Assembly (NCBI RefSeq): GCF_007954585.1
Contig: NZ_CP042382.1
Location: forward strand, 1,922,001 to 1,986,000
DNA: 64,000 bases
Direction of reading: 5' to 3'
From: Pistricoccus aurantiacus
GTDB lineage: Bacteria > Pseudomonadota > Gammaproteobacteria > Pseudomonadales > Halomonadaceae
The first letter of the stretch is position 1; every line of letters starts with the position of its first letter. The translations under genes were made by a program, and so were the position numbers. The notes under the pieces are model-generated. The model did not search any database, was not told the origin of the DNA, and was given only the letters and a program-made list of their open reading frames with translations. This document shows, piece after piece, positions 8,493 through 17,147 of this stretch.

Positions 8493-8747
8493 TCACGGGG
8501 TCTCGGCATTCAACTCCCCCCGCCCCAGCTTGCCCAACAGCGGCAGGTCAATTTCTTTAAAGCGAATCATCTCGCCGCCGTGCTCGTCGATAAAGGCTTG
8601 CGCTTCGGCTTGCTCGGCGAAGGGTGCCAAGGTGTGGCCCATGGCGCCACGCTGGCCGTGGCCGATGCCCCATAAAAAGGCGCCCAGCATGACGAAACTC
8701 GGCCCTAACCATATAGGGGTATTTCCCTGGAGCGCTTTCACGTTCAA
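8493..8747 (-). pseudogene. Chimeric remnant carrying the C-terminal part of NosL
   Basis: An 84-codon frame whose last two thirds (from GHGQRGAMGHTLAPFAEQ to GRGEL) match the C-terminus of the intact NosL encoded at 13499-14017, while the first 27 residues (hydrophobic, PIWLGPSFVMLGAFLWGI) do not. It lacks the NosL lipobox and the CxxCGM copper motif, so it cannot be a working NosL. The only upstream start is a TTG overlapping the stop of the ligD fragment. The C-terminus runs five residues past the NosL end (NAETP). I read it as a nosL 3' remnant joined to foreign sequence at about 8665. Confidence 0.65.
8521..8665. repeat. Direct repeat copy 1 of nosL 3' end (145 bp)
   Basis: This stretch matches 13512-13656 with 4 mismatches in 145 bases and in the same orientation. 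Similarity falls off sharply at 8665/13656; at the other end it continues only at protein level (GRGEL). The two copies bracket about 5 kb of accessory genes. Confidence 0.9.
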
Positions 8748-8969
8748 TGTTCTCGATTCGCGTCGGTCTTTTGGCGCTTTGTTTTGTCTTCCCCGCCGTT
8801 TTTTACCTTCCTTTCTTGTTCGGCAATCTGGATCATGCTTCTGCCGCTTAGCACGCTGCGGTCATCCTCGACGCTGATATCGCTTGCCATGCGATGGGTG
8901 TCGTCGCTGCGCTTGATCAGTAACCAGTGTTTGCCGCTTCGTTGCTTGTTGTCTTTCAGGCGAACCAGG
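8744..8969 (-). pseudogene. LigD-type 3'-phosphoesterase gene, 3' fragment
   Basis: This is the downstream half of the gene split by the IS element. Reading on from the target site it encodes LVRLKDNKQRSGKHWLLIKR, the characteristic beta-strand block of the LigD phosphoesterase domain, then a polar tail rich in lysine and glutamate ending at TGA 8744-8746. Joining it to 10299-10702 with one copy of the AGG duplication removed restores an uninterrupted frame (KGAWTL-VRLKD). Confidence 0.9.
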
Positions 8970-9008
8970 TGAACCGTACCGGCTTTCTCGGAGACCCGTT
9001 GGTTTGAG

Positions 9009-10248
<1,240 letters not shown>

Positions 10249-10298
10249 GGCTCCATCCTCTCAAGGTTTGGAGCCTCCGGGAATCCCGGCACGGTTCA

Positions 10299-10702
10299 AG
10301 GGTCCAGGCGCCCTTGAGCTTCTCGCCCTCGAGCACCAGGTCGATGCGATCGCGTTTTTCCTTGCCGGCAGGTTTCCATTCGCCCCGATCCCATAACATG
10401 ACCGTACCGCCGCCGTAGGCTTCTTGAGGAATCACGCCCTCGAAGTCACCGTATTCCAACGGGTGATCTTCGACTTGGACTGCCAGCCGCCTTTCCCCCG
10501 ACACCAAGCTCGGTCCCTTGGGCAAGGCCCAGCTCATCAACACCCCGTCTCGTTCGAGGCGCAGATCGAAATGCTCATGACTCGCCGCATGCTTGTGCAT
10601 GACGTAGCGCCTCCCAGCGCCTAGCTGATGCCGATTCTTGCCGGCAGGTTCGGGAGTCCGCTCGAAATTTCGCTTACGCTGATAGCTATCAAGCTCTGAC
10701 AT
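10299..10702 (-). pseudogene. LigD-type 3'-phosphoesterase gene, 5' fragment (cut by IS3)
   Basis: The upstream half of a stand-alone LigD phosphoesterase (DNA polymerase LigD N-terminal domain), a 3'-end-healing enzyme related to nonhomologous end joining. It starts MSELDSYQRKRNFERTPEP at ATG 10702, with AAAGGTG upstream. It carries the domain motifs: FVMHKH-like YVMHKHAASHEHFDLRLE with catalytic histidine, aspartate and arginine, LMSWALPKGPS, HPLEYGDFEGVIP and GGGTVMLWDRG. The frame is intact up to KLKGAWTL, where the IS element begins. The remainder is at 8744-8969. The interrupted protein lacks the final strands and is probably inactive. Confidence 0.9.
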
Positions 10703-11036
10703 GGTTGCACCTTTAAAACTACTGCAAATAAACATAGGTAAAGACACTATAAAAACATAGAGCAATGCGCTAAAGAGTTAAGTTTAAAAACAATGTTCTT
10801 TTAACTAAGGTCAAATATTAATCGTTTTTCATCTAAAGGTGTGGATATATTATTACCCAAGTTAATGATTTTACACAACTTGACAATGTAGCCGTTGCGC
10901 AATTATAGAAGTGGTATTAGATTCATATATGCCATGACAGAACATGGCTTGTTTTTACAGTAAAGAGTAAACGCTTTTCTCGTGGATAAGAAAAGCTTAC
11001 CTCGATATTTACTCAAGGTAGAGAAGGAGTTTTACC
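10703..11036. other. AT-rich divergent intergenic region
   Basis: A 334-base gene-free stretch between the disrupted ligD-like gene and the KGG gene, clearly more AT-rich than the flanking chromosome. It contains the promoter candidate listed at 10880-10909 and a strong Shine-Dalgarno (AAGGAG) just before 11037. No ORF with a credible ribosome binding site and no RNA gene was recognised. Confidence 0.6.
10880..10909 (+). promoter_or_regulatory. Candidate sigma70-type promoter for the KGG gene
   Basis: A perfect -35 box TTGACA (10880-10885) is followed after 18 bases by TATAGA (10904-10909). It lies about 128 bases upstream of the KGG-protein start on the same strand. A long 5' leader would result. 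Confidence 0.5.
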
Positions 11037-11258
11037 ATGGCTGAGCATCGTGGTGGTTCCGGTAATTTTGCAGAAGATCCCGAGCGCGCCTCCGAAGCCG
11101 GCAAGAAAGGCGGGGAGCATAGTAGCGGTAGCTTTGATAATGATCCGGAAAAGGCTTCTGAAGCCGGTAAGAAGGGCGGGCAGCATAGCGGAGGCAACTT
11201 CGCTAACGACCCTGAGAAGGCCTCCGAAGCCGGCAAGAAAGGGGGACGTAACAGTTAA
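11037..11258 (+). CDS. KGG-repeat stress protein (YciG/Con-10 type)
   Basis: A 73-residue, very hydrophilic, probably disordered protein built of three near-identical repeats of about 21 residues. Each has the form G-x-F-x-x-D-P-E-K-A-S-E-A-G-K-K-G-G, the stress-induced KGG motif seen in YciG and related to GsiB/LEA-like proteins. Such proteins are linked to general, osmotic and desiccation stress. AAGGAG lies ten bases upstream of the ATG. It heads the stress cassette with the manganese catalase, DUF892 and CBS genes. The nucleotide repeats inside it are coding repeats, not a CRISPR. Confidence 0.9.
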   Translation: MAEHRGGSGNFAEDPERASEAGKKGGEHSSGSFDNDPEKASEAGKKGGQHSGGNFANDPEKASEAGKKGGRNS

Positions 11259-11466
11259 TCTTTGTTGTTAACGTTCGTTTTTTTCAGGAGTAAGATTGGC
11301 CAAGGACGGCTTTAAACAACGTTTTTTTAAGTTATGTTTCAAGGATGAAAACGCTACAAGGATGTAGCTTTAACAAGTTGTAATAAAAAACAATAATATG
11401 AAAAAGTATTGCTTATAGGGGGTTGGTCGTTCGGCTAGTTTTATCCTTTATGAAGGAGATGAAGCA

Positions 11467-12402
11467 ATGTTTTATCATGCCAAGGAACTGCAATTTAATG
11501 CTCGTGTATCAGCACCTGACCCAAAGTTTGCAAGTTTGTTGCTAGAGCAGTTTGGTGGAGTAAATGGCGAGCTAAAAGCCGCCATGCAATATTTTGTACA
11601 AGCATTCTCGGTACGTCAGCCCTACCCCGAGCAATACGATATGCTAATGGATATAGCTACCGAAGAATTTAGCCATTTGGAAATCGTTGGCGCGACTATC
11701 CAAATGTTGCTAAATGGCGTAAACGGAGAGCTAAAGGATACATCAGAACAGTCGCAAATCATGCAGCTGGTGGGTGGGGGTAAAGGCGAAAAAGAAAGCA
11801 TGATTCACGAGGCCTTGGTAAATCCCCAGTTTCTTTGTTTAAGCGGTGGGAGCCCTACGGTAACCAATAGCCAAGGTGTACCGTGGTCGGGCAGTTATGT
11901 TAATGCCAATGGTGATCCTACAGTAGACCTGCGTTCAAATATTGCTGCGGAATCAAGAGCGAAAATAGTCTATGAATACCTTATGCAGTTCACTAACGAT
12001 TCAGCAGTTAAAGAAACATTAAATTTCCTTATGACCCGGGAAATCGCTCATTATCAAATGTTCGAGGCAGCTTTGAGCACGCTAGAGCCAAACTTCCCCC
12101 CAGGCGTCAAGCAAGGCGACCCTCGCTACAGTAATCTTTATTTCAATATGTCAAAAGGCGAGAAAGCTAAAGGGCCTTGGAATGAGGGCGTAAGCTCACA
12201 GTTCAAAGAGCCTTGGCAATATATCAACGAGCCGGGTGATATGGTTAAAGCTACTCAAGGTTTTTGGGACTTACAGGAAGAAAATGCAGCCAGGACAATG
12301 GAAGAAGCCGAAGAGGTCAGTAAGCAGGTAAGTAAAGAAAGAAGCGAGCATATCAAGAATTCGGTCCCTGATGGAAGCAATCAGTGGAGCCGTTATAGTT
12401 AA
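11467..12402 (+). CDS. Manganese catalase
   Basis: A 311-residue ferritin-like protein predicted to break down hydrogen peroxide at a dimanganese site. The four-helix ligand pattern is visible: GGVNGELKAAMQYFVQ (first Glu near 35), DIATEEFSHLEIVGATI (Glu-x-x-His near 66-69), ESRAKIVYEYLM (Glu near 161), and TREIAHYQMFEAAL (Glu-x-x-His near 193). The length is near the family norm. It uses many AT-ending codons (TTA, ATA, AAT), unlike the flanking nor/nos genes, which supports transfer. AAGGAG lies ten bases before the start. It belongs with the KGG and DUF892 genes. Confidence 0.93.
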   Translation: MFYHAKELQFNARVSAPDPKFASLLLEQFGGVNGELKAAMQYFVQAFSVRQPYPEQYDMLMDIATEEFSHLEIVGATIQMLLNGVNGELKDTSEQSQIMQLVGGGKGEKESMIHEALVNPQFLCLSGGSPTVTNSQGVPWSGSYVNANGDPTVDLRSNIAAESRAKIVYEYLMQFTNDSAVKETLNFLMTREIAHYQMFEAALSTLEPNFPPGVKQGDPRYSNLYFNMSKGEKAKGPWNEGVSSQFKEPWQYINEPGDMVKATQGFWDLQEENAARTMEEAEEVSKQVSKERSEHIKNSVPDGSNQWSRYS

Positions 12403-12440
12403 GCTGGAACTTAACTTATACTTCCGTGGAGTAATAGCAC

Positions 12441-12950
12441 ATGGAAACAGTGGAAAAGCATTTATTAGAATGGTTGCGTGATGCGCATGCCATGGAGCAA
12501 CAAGCAGAACAAATGCTAAAGTCTCAAGCTAGCCGCATCGAGAATTACCCACAAATTAGACAGCGTATCGAGCAGCACCTGGACCAAACACGATCACAAA
12601 GTAAAAGAGTCGAAAGTTGTATTGAGCGTTACGATAAAAGCACTTCCTTTACTAAGGATGCCACGGGGAAAATGGCTGCAATGGCGCAAGCTGTTGGGGG
12701 TGTTTTTAGCAGTGACGAAATTGTTAAGGGTTGTATTGCAAGCTATGCTTTTGAGCATATGGAGATTGCTTCGTACAAAGCGCTTATCGCTACGGCTGAA
12801 AAAGTAGGCGATAGCGAGACAAAGCGTATATGTGAAGAAATACTAGCGGAAGAAGAGGCAATGGCAGCCTGGCTCGAACAACATGCTCCTCAAACTATTG
12901 ATGAGTATTTCGAGCGGGATATGCATCCCCAAGAAAGTTCTAAACGGTAA
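12441..12950 (+). CDS. DUF892 (YciE/YciF-like) ferritin-like protein
   Basis: A 169-residue all-helical protein of the YciE/YciF family. It shows the ferritin-like layout: LLEWLRDAHAMEQQAEQMLKSQ at the start, HLDQTRSQSKRVESCIERY, then SYAFEHMEIASYKALIATAEKVGD and CEEILAEEEAMAAWLEQHAP, giving paired glutamate and histidine metal-ligand candidates. E. coli yciF sits in a stress-induced operon with yciG (KGG) and yciE, the same companions as here. The exact activity is unknown. Codon use is AT-rich like the catalase. It begins 38 bases after the catalase stop, so the two are probably one operon. Confidence 0.9.
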   Translation: METVEKHLLEWLRDAHAMEQQAEQMLKSQASRIENYPQIRQRIEQHLDQTRSQSKRVESCIERYDKSTSFTKDATGKMAAMAQAVGGVFSSDEIVKGCIASYAFEHMEIASYKALIATAEKVGDSETKRICEEILAEEEAMAAWLEQHAPQTIDEYFERDMHPQESSKR

Positions 12951-12988
12951 ACAAAAATTATAAAAAACGCTACGAAAGGAGTTTTATT

Positions 12989-13408
12989 ATGAAAATTAAG
13001 GACGTGATGACCCAGCGGCCTGAATATCTGGATGCGGACGCTACGATACGTGAGGTCGCCGAACGTATGCGCCAGAATAACTCGGGCTTCGAGCCGCTTG
13101 TGCAAGATGACAAGATTATCGGCACCTTGACCGATCGCGATATCACCATCCAGGCGGTTGCCCAGGGTAAGGATTTGGACGAGAAAGCCAGCTCCATTGC
13201 AACCACGGAAGTGCTTTATACGTTTGAAGATGCCGATGTGAAAGATGCTTTAAAGAATATGCAGGAGCAGAAGGTTCAGCGTTTTGTGGTGCTCGACAAT
13301 GAAAGTGACAAGAACCTGGTGGGCGTAGTGACCCTTGGGGATATCGCCAATCAGTGCCAAGACGACGATCTCACTAGGGAAATCGCCAATTGTAGTAAGC
13401 ATTACTAA
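12989..13408 (+). CDS. Two-CBS-domain protein
   Basis: A 139-residue stand-alone CBS pair. Domain 1 covers DVMTQRPEYLDADATIREVAERMRQNNSGFEPLVQDDKIIGTLTDRDI; domain 2 covers IATTEVLYTFEDADVKDALKNMQEQKVQRFVVLD..LVGVVTLGDIA. The two TDRDI/LGDIA ends are the adenosine-nucleotide-binding type. Such proteins commonly sense adenylate ligands, and CBS genes of this size are often found with stress genes. AAAGGAG precedes the ATG. It closes the cassette and is followed by a terminator. Base composition is closer to the host chromosome than that of the two genes before it. Confidence 0.88.
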   Translation: MKIKDVMTQRPEYLDADATIREVAERMRQNNSGFEPLVQDDKIIGTLTDRDITIQAVAQGKDLDEKASSIATTEVLYTFEDADVKDALKNMQEQKVQRFVVLDNESDKNLVGVVTLGDIANQCQDDDLTREIANCSKHY

Positions 13409-13452
13409 GAACATCCCCGTGCTGGGCGCTAAAGTACCAGCGCCAGCTTTTG

Positions 13453-13485
13453 GCCGATCAGTTACGTTGACCGATCGGCTTTTTT
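13453..13485 (+). terminator. Rho-independent terminator after the CBS gene
   Basis: Stem GCCGATC (13453-13459) pairs with GATCGGC (13473-13479) and is followed by a run of T residues to 13485. It ends the stress cassette on the plus strand and faces the nosL stop on the other strand. Confidence 0.85.
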
Positions 13486-13498
13486 ATGCACTTTTACC

Positions 13499-14017
13499 TT
13501 AAAGTTCACCACGCCCCAGCTTGCCCAAGAGCGGCAGGTCAATTTCTTCAAGGCGAATCATCTCGCCGCCGTGCTCGTCGATAAAGGCTTGCGCTTCGGC
13601 TTGTTCGGCGAAGGGTGCCAAGGTGTGGCCCATGGCGCCACGCTGGCCGTGGCCGACCACGTACCAGGCATCCACGGCGCGAATAAAGGCGTCGTCCGAG
13701 GGGGAGGCCCAGGGCGTCTGTCCCATGTCGTGAACGTAGGCGTGACTTAGCTGCGTCTGGTTTTCCGGCTGCTGCAGGAAGGTGAAAAGCTCCAGGGTGG
13801 AGCAGAACTTGAGTGCCTGGGCGTTGCCCTTCAGGAAGGCTTCGCCCTTGGGGCCGGGGAACTGGACGATGGTCATGCCGCAGACATGGCAGGTGTCTTC
13901 CGCGACGATGGGTTCCGGCGCCGCCAGGGCGGTGGGCTCGGCGGTGTCGTCGCAGCCCAGGAGAAAAAAGCCGAGCAGGGCGATGCAGCACCAGGCAAGC
14001 AGAGAAAAGCGACGCAT
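13499..14017 (-). CDS. nosL: NosL, copper-binding lipoprotein for N2O reductase assembly
   Basis: A 172-residue lipoprotein with an N-terminal hydrophobic segment ending in the lipobox LLGC, then a CxxCGM copper-binding motif in DTCHVCGMTIVQFPG. It delivers Cu(I) for the CuZ site of nitrous oxide reductase. ATG 14017 is chosen because GGGAGA lies upstream and it leads straight into the signal peptide; the frame is open to 14041, which would overlap nosY. It is the last gene of nosDFYL. Its 3' third is duplicated as a remnant at 8521-8665. Confidence 0.92.
   Translation of the reverse strand: MRRFSLLAWCCIALLGFFLLGCDDTAEPTALAAPEPIVAEDTCHVCGMTIVQFPGPKGEAFLKGNAQALKFCSTLELFTFLQQPENQTQLSHAYVHDMGQTPWASPSDDAFIRAVDAWYVVGHGQRGAMGHTLAPFAEQAEAQAFIDEHGGEMIRLEEIDLPLLGKLGRGEL
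13512..13656. repeat. Direct repeat copy 2, within the 3' end of nosL
   Basis: The intact-gene copy of the 145-bp repeat described at 8521-8665, differing at 4 positions and lying in the same orientation 4991 bases away. Confidence 0.9.
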
Positions 14018-14037
14018 AAGGGTCTCCCGATAAAGGA

Positions 14038-14862
14038 TCAAACGGAGCGGCGGCGAAATTTCAGCAACGCCAGGCCCAGGGGAACGACGATCCAGCCTAC
14101 CAGCAGCAAGAGCAGCCAGCCGGGCTGAAAGGCGCTTTCCTTGGCCAGTGCCGTCAGGCCGGAATAGGCCTGGGCGGCTTCCAGCCCCGCCAGGTTGATC
14201 AGGCGAAAACAGTCCGTGGGGTTGAGCAGCAGCAGGTAGGGCAGCCAGTCGCCGCCCTGGGTCGCGCCGACCAGCAGCGCGAGCAGGGCCAGGTCGAACA
14301 CCAGCACGAACAGGAACCAGACGATCAGTGCCAGGCCGCCGGCCCGAGCCTTTTCGCTGACCCAGACGCTGATCAGATAAGCAAAGGCAATGAAGACCCA
14401 GCCCAGCAGAATACTGCTCAGGATCAGCAGACCCAGACTGCTGACCAGCTCCATTGGATCGACCTCGGCGGCGCCGATAAAGATGGCGACACCTGCAATG
14501 CCAAATCCAAGAAGCGTCGCCACGCCGAGAATCAGCCCGTGGCCAAGAAACTTGCCCAGCAGCAGTGCCGAGCGACTGAGCGGATAGGTCATCAATAAAA
14601 GCAACGTGCCGGCTTCCTGCTCGCCGACGATAGCGTCATAGGCCAACAGGAGCGCGATCAAAGGAATCAGAAACACCGCCAGGGTGGAAAGGCTGACCAC
14701 GGTGGTGGCCAGCGACGTGAAACCGATTCCGCCGCTGGCGGCGGCGCCGAAGTAGGCGATACCCACCGCCATGATCGCCAGCACCAGGGCAATGGCCAGC
14801 ACCCAGCGGTTGCGCAGGCCGTCCCGAAATTCCTTGCCGGCAACGGTCAGGATAGCGCTCAT
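14038..14862 (-). CDS. nosY: NosY, ABC transporter permease for NosZ maturation
   Basis: A 274-residue membrane protein with about six hydrophobic segments and the ABC-2 style block YDAIVGEQEAGTLLLLMTYPLSRSALLLGKFLG. It forms the transmembrane channel of the NosDFY complex, which supports copper-centre assembly of NosZ in the periplasm. Its ATG overlaps the nosF stop by four bases, showing translational coupling. Confidence 0.93.
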   Translation of the reverse strand: MSAILTVAGKEFRDGLRNRWVLAIALVLAIMAVGIAYFGAAASGGIGFTSLATTVVSLSTLAVFLIPLIALLLAYDAIVGEQEAGTLLLLMTYPLSRSALLLGKFLGHGLILGVATLLGFGIAGVAIFIGAAEVDPMELVSSLGLLILSSILLGWVFIAFAYLISVWVSEKARAGGLALIVWFLFVLVFDLALLALLVGATQGGDWLPYLLLLNPTDCFRLINLAGLEAAQAYSGLTALAKESAFQPGWLLLLLVGWIVVPLGLALLKFRRRSV

Positions 14863-15806
14863 GACTGGTCTCCTGCTGGCAGGGTCGTGCCGGAATGAGT
14901 ATCGGAAAGCGTGGCGGAAAAATGCGTGTAGAGATGTTCCAATGTCGGCGGTAGCAATTCGATATCTTCCACTTCCGGCGTTTGGGAAAGCCGCCGCAGT
15001 ACTGTCATCTTGTGCGCCGGCGAGATACGAAATTCTTGAGCATGACCATTCAAGCCGGATGGCGTACCTTCCGCTTCAGGTACGCTCGGCGCCCGGGCGG
15101 TCCAATCCCCCTTGACGCGAATGGTCAGCGGCAGCGCCGCCTGTTGGCGTAACTCGTCGATACTGCCCAGGGCCAGGCGTCGTCCGGCGCCGAGAATCAG
15201 GGCGCGGTCGATGTAAGGCTCGACCCCCGGCAGCACGTGGGAGGAGAGCAGCACCGTGCAGCCGCGCGCTCTCAAGGCTTCGATCGTGGTGTAGAAGTCT
15301 CGGGTGGCGGCCGGGTCGAGGCCGGTGGTGGGCTCGTCGAGCAGCAGAAGCTGCGGTTCACCCAGCAGCGCCTGAGCAAGACCGAGGCGCTGGCGCATGC
15401 CTTTGGAGTAGGTCTTGACCCGACGATTCGCCGCCGCGCCCAGGCCGACCTGCTCCAGCAGCCCGTCGATCTGGCGGCGATCCGTCCGCTTGAGCCGGGC
15501 GAAGTAATCCAGCACCTCGCGGCCGCTGAGCTGTTCGTAGAAGCCGACGTTTTCCGGCAGAAAGCCCAGCCGGTGACGAAGCTGGCTGGCCTCCGCGTTT
15601 TGGGGCGAGCTGCCGAAGACGCGAACTTCGCCTTCGCTGGGAACGATCAGGCCGAGAATCAGTTTCATCGCCGTGGTCTTGCCGGCGCCGTTGTGCCCGA
15701 GCAGCGCCAGCACTTCTCCCGGCGGTACCTGGAGATCGAGCGCATCCAGGCTCTTGCTGTCACCGTAGCGCTTGGTCACCCGATCGAACGCGATCACTGG
15801 CGTCAT
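14859..15806 (-). CDS. nosF: NosF, ABC transporter ATPase for NosZ maturation
   Basis: A 315-residue ABC ATPase. Walker A GHNGAGKTTAMK is near residue 38, the signature YSKGMRQRLGLAQALLG near 135, and Walker B LLLLDEPTTGLD near 156, followed by the switch histidine in LLSSHVLPG. It energises NosY and NosD. Start and stop both overlap neighbours by four bases (nosD upstream, nosY downstream), so nosDFY is a tightly coupled unit. Confidence 0.94.
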   Translation of the reverse strand: MTPVIAFDRVTKRYGDSKSLDALDLQVPPGEVLALLGHNGAGKTTAMKLILGLIVPSEGEVRVFGSSPQNAEASQLRHRLGFLPENVGFYEQLSGREVLDYFARLKRTDRRQIDGLLEQVGLGAAANRRVKTYSKGMRQRLGLAQALLGEPQLLLLDEPTTGLDPAATRDFYTTIEALRARGCTVLLSSHVLPGVEPYIDRALILGAGRRLALGSIDELRQQAALPLTIRVKGDWTARAPSVPEAEGTPSGLNGHAQEFRISPAHKMTVLRRLSQTPEVEDIELLPPTLEHLYTHFSATLSDTHSGTTLPAGDQS

Positions 15807-17092
15807 GCCGAATTCTCCTTGGCGGTGGGATCGATCATCAACGGGGCCTGGTCAGTGATGCCTTCCGAGCGGAAGACCGGGAATTGCCGCTGCACCCAGC
15901 GCAGCGCCAGTACCGCCGGACTGTGCATCAAGAGGCGCGCTGCCGGAAAGCGCCACAGCAGCCGGTCCATGGCGTCGTTGGGTTCATAGGGGGTATCGCC
16001 GATGGCGTCGTTGTCCAGATCCCAGCCGAGATAGTCGCTCCAGTAATTGCCGCGACCCTCCTGGGACCACTGCTGGGTGCGGGTGGCAACGTACTTGACC
16101 TGCTGACGGTTGTCGACGAAGGCGTTGCCCAGCACGACGTTATCCTCCGAGCCGGCGGTCAGGTGAATACCGATATCGCTCTCGGCGAAGCGGTTGTCGA
16201 GGAATTCGTTGAACTGGGAGTTGTAGACGAAAATGGCCTTGCCGTCGCCGCCGGTGATCTTGCCCTCGCCCCGGGCGTTCACCGGCTGGCGCACGCCTTC
16301 AATACGATTGCCTGCCAGCCTGGAGCCGGTGATGTTGTTCATCAAGATGCCGTAGTTTTCGTCGTTGACAGAGCGGTTGTCCAGCACCGTCAGGCGCTTG
16401 GACTGCATCAGCGCGTAGCCGGTACGGGTATCAAAGGTCAGGTTGCCTTCCAGATGATTGTCATAGGCATACATGTAGTGGATACCGTAGCGAAGCTCAT
16501 GAAGTTCGTTACGGTTCAGAAAGCTCTGGCTGCTGTTGTCGATGTAGATACCGTCCCGGGTACGGGCGATATCGTTGCCTTCAACCCGCACGTTGCGCAC
16601 GTTGAACAGATGAACGCCGTTGCCGCGATCCTGAGAGCGTACCGAGGTATCGCCGCGGATGACGTTGTCGATGACCCGGACATTCTTGACCGCGTCCAGC
16701 CAGATACCGAAGCCCGGGCCTTCGAGACGATTGTCGCGAATCACGCTGTCGCTGGCACTCTCGGTGACGAAGATGCCGGCATCCAGCTCGGTGAGATTCT
16801 TGCCCCAGTTGACGATTTCCAGGCCTTGAAGCGTCACCTTTGGCGCATCGACGGTAACTGCGTGGCCTTGGCCCTGGCCGTCGATTACTGCCTGGTCATC
16901 GCCGCGAATGTCCAGGGGATGAGTGATAGTGATGGATCCAATATAACGCCCGGGGGCAAGGATCAGACGATCCCCGGGATCGGTGCGCTCGATCTGAGCC
17001 TGCAATGGCTCATTGGAGCTGGCTCGATACTCCGCCGCCCAGCCTGGGATAAAAAAGGTAAGGAGTAGAAGGCTTAAAACACAGTAGCGCAT
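15803..17092 (-). CDS. nosD: NosD, periplasmic copper-processing beta-helix protein
   Basis: A 429-residue exported protein: a signal peptide (MRYCVLSLLLLTFFIPGWAA) followed by a right-handed beta-helix made of repeated short N-x-(I/V)-x-G-N/D turns (CASH-type repeats, for example NRLEGPGFGIWLDAVKNV). It works with NosF and NosY to mature the CuZ site of NosZ. It lies 55 bases downstream of nosZ, across a strong hairpin, and overlaps nosF by four bases. Confidence 0.93.
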   Translation of the reverse strand: MRYCVLSLLLLTFFIPGWAAEYRASSNEPLQAQIERTDPGDRLILAPGRYIGSITITHPLDIRGDDQAVIDGQGQGHAVTVDAPKVTLQGLEIVNWGKNLTELDAGIFVTESASDSVIRDNRLEGPGFGIWLDAVKNVRVIDNVIRGDTSVRSQDRGNGVHLFNVRNVRVEGNDIARTRDGIYIDNSSQSFLNRNELHELRYGIHYMYAYDNHLEGNLTFDTRTGYALMQSKRLTVLDNRSVNDENYGILMNNITGSRLAGNRIEGVRQPVNARGEGKITGGDGKAIFVYNSQFNEFLDNRFAESDIGIHLTAGSEDNVVLGNAFVDNRQQVKYVATRTQQWSQEGRGNYWSDYLGWDLDNDAIGDTPYEPNDAMDRLLWRFPAARLLMHSPAVLALRWVQRQFPVFRSEGITDQAPLMIDPTAKENSA

Positions 17093-17117
17093 GGCGTTCC
17101 TGAGCCAATGAAGTGAA

Positions 17118-17139
17118 AGGCCGGAGCATGCTCCGGCCT
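17118..17139 (-). terminator. Intercistronic stem-loop between nosZ and nosD
   Basis: A perfect 22-base palindrome (AGGCCGGAGC, then its complement) lies in the 55-base gap between the nosZ stop and the nosD start. On the minus strand it is followed only by TTTC, so it is at most a partial terminator. It may stabilise the nosZ transcript or reduce nosDFYL expression relative to nosZ. Confidence 0.65.
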
Positions 17140-17147
17140 ATTTCTCT

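Noticed and set aside
11067-11246. Regular repeats that could suggest a CRISPR or satellite array
   Set aside because: They are the coding repeats of the KGG protein, about 63 bases each, with no spacer structure.
11296-11367. Short TTG-started frame between the KGG and catalase genes with AGGAG upstream
   Set aside because: Only about 23 codons, rare start and AT-rich sequence; no conserved pattern to support it.
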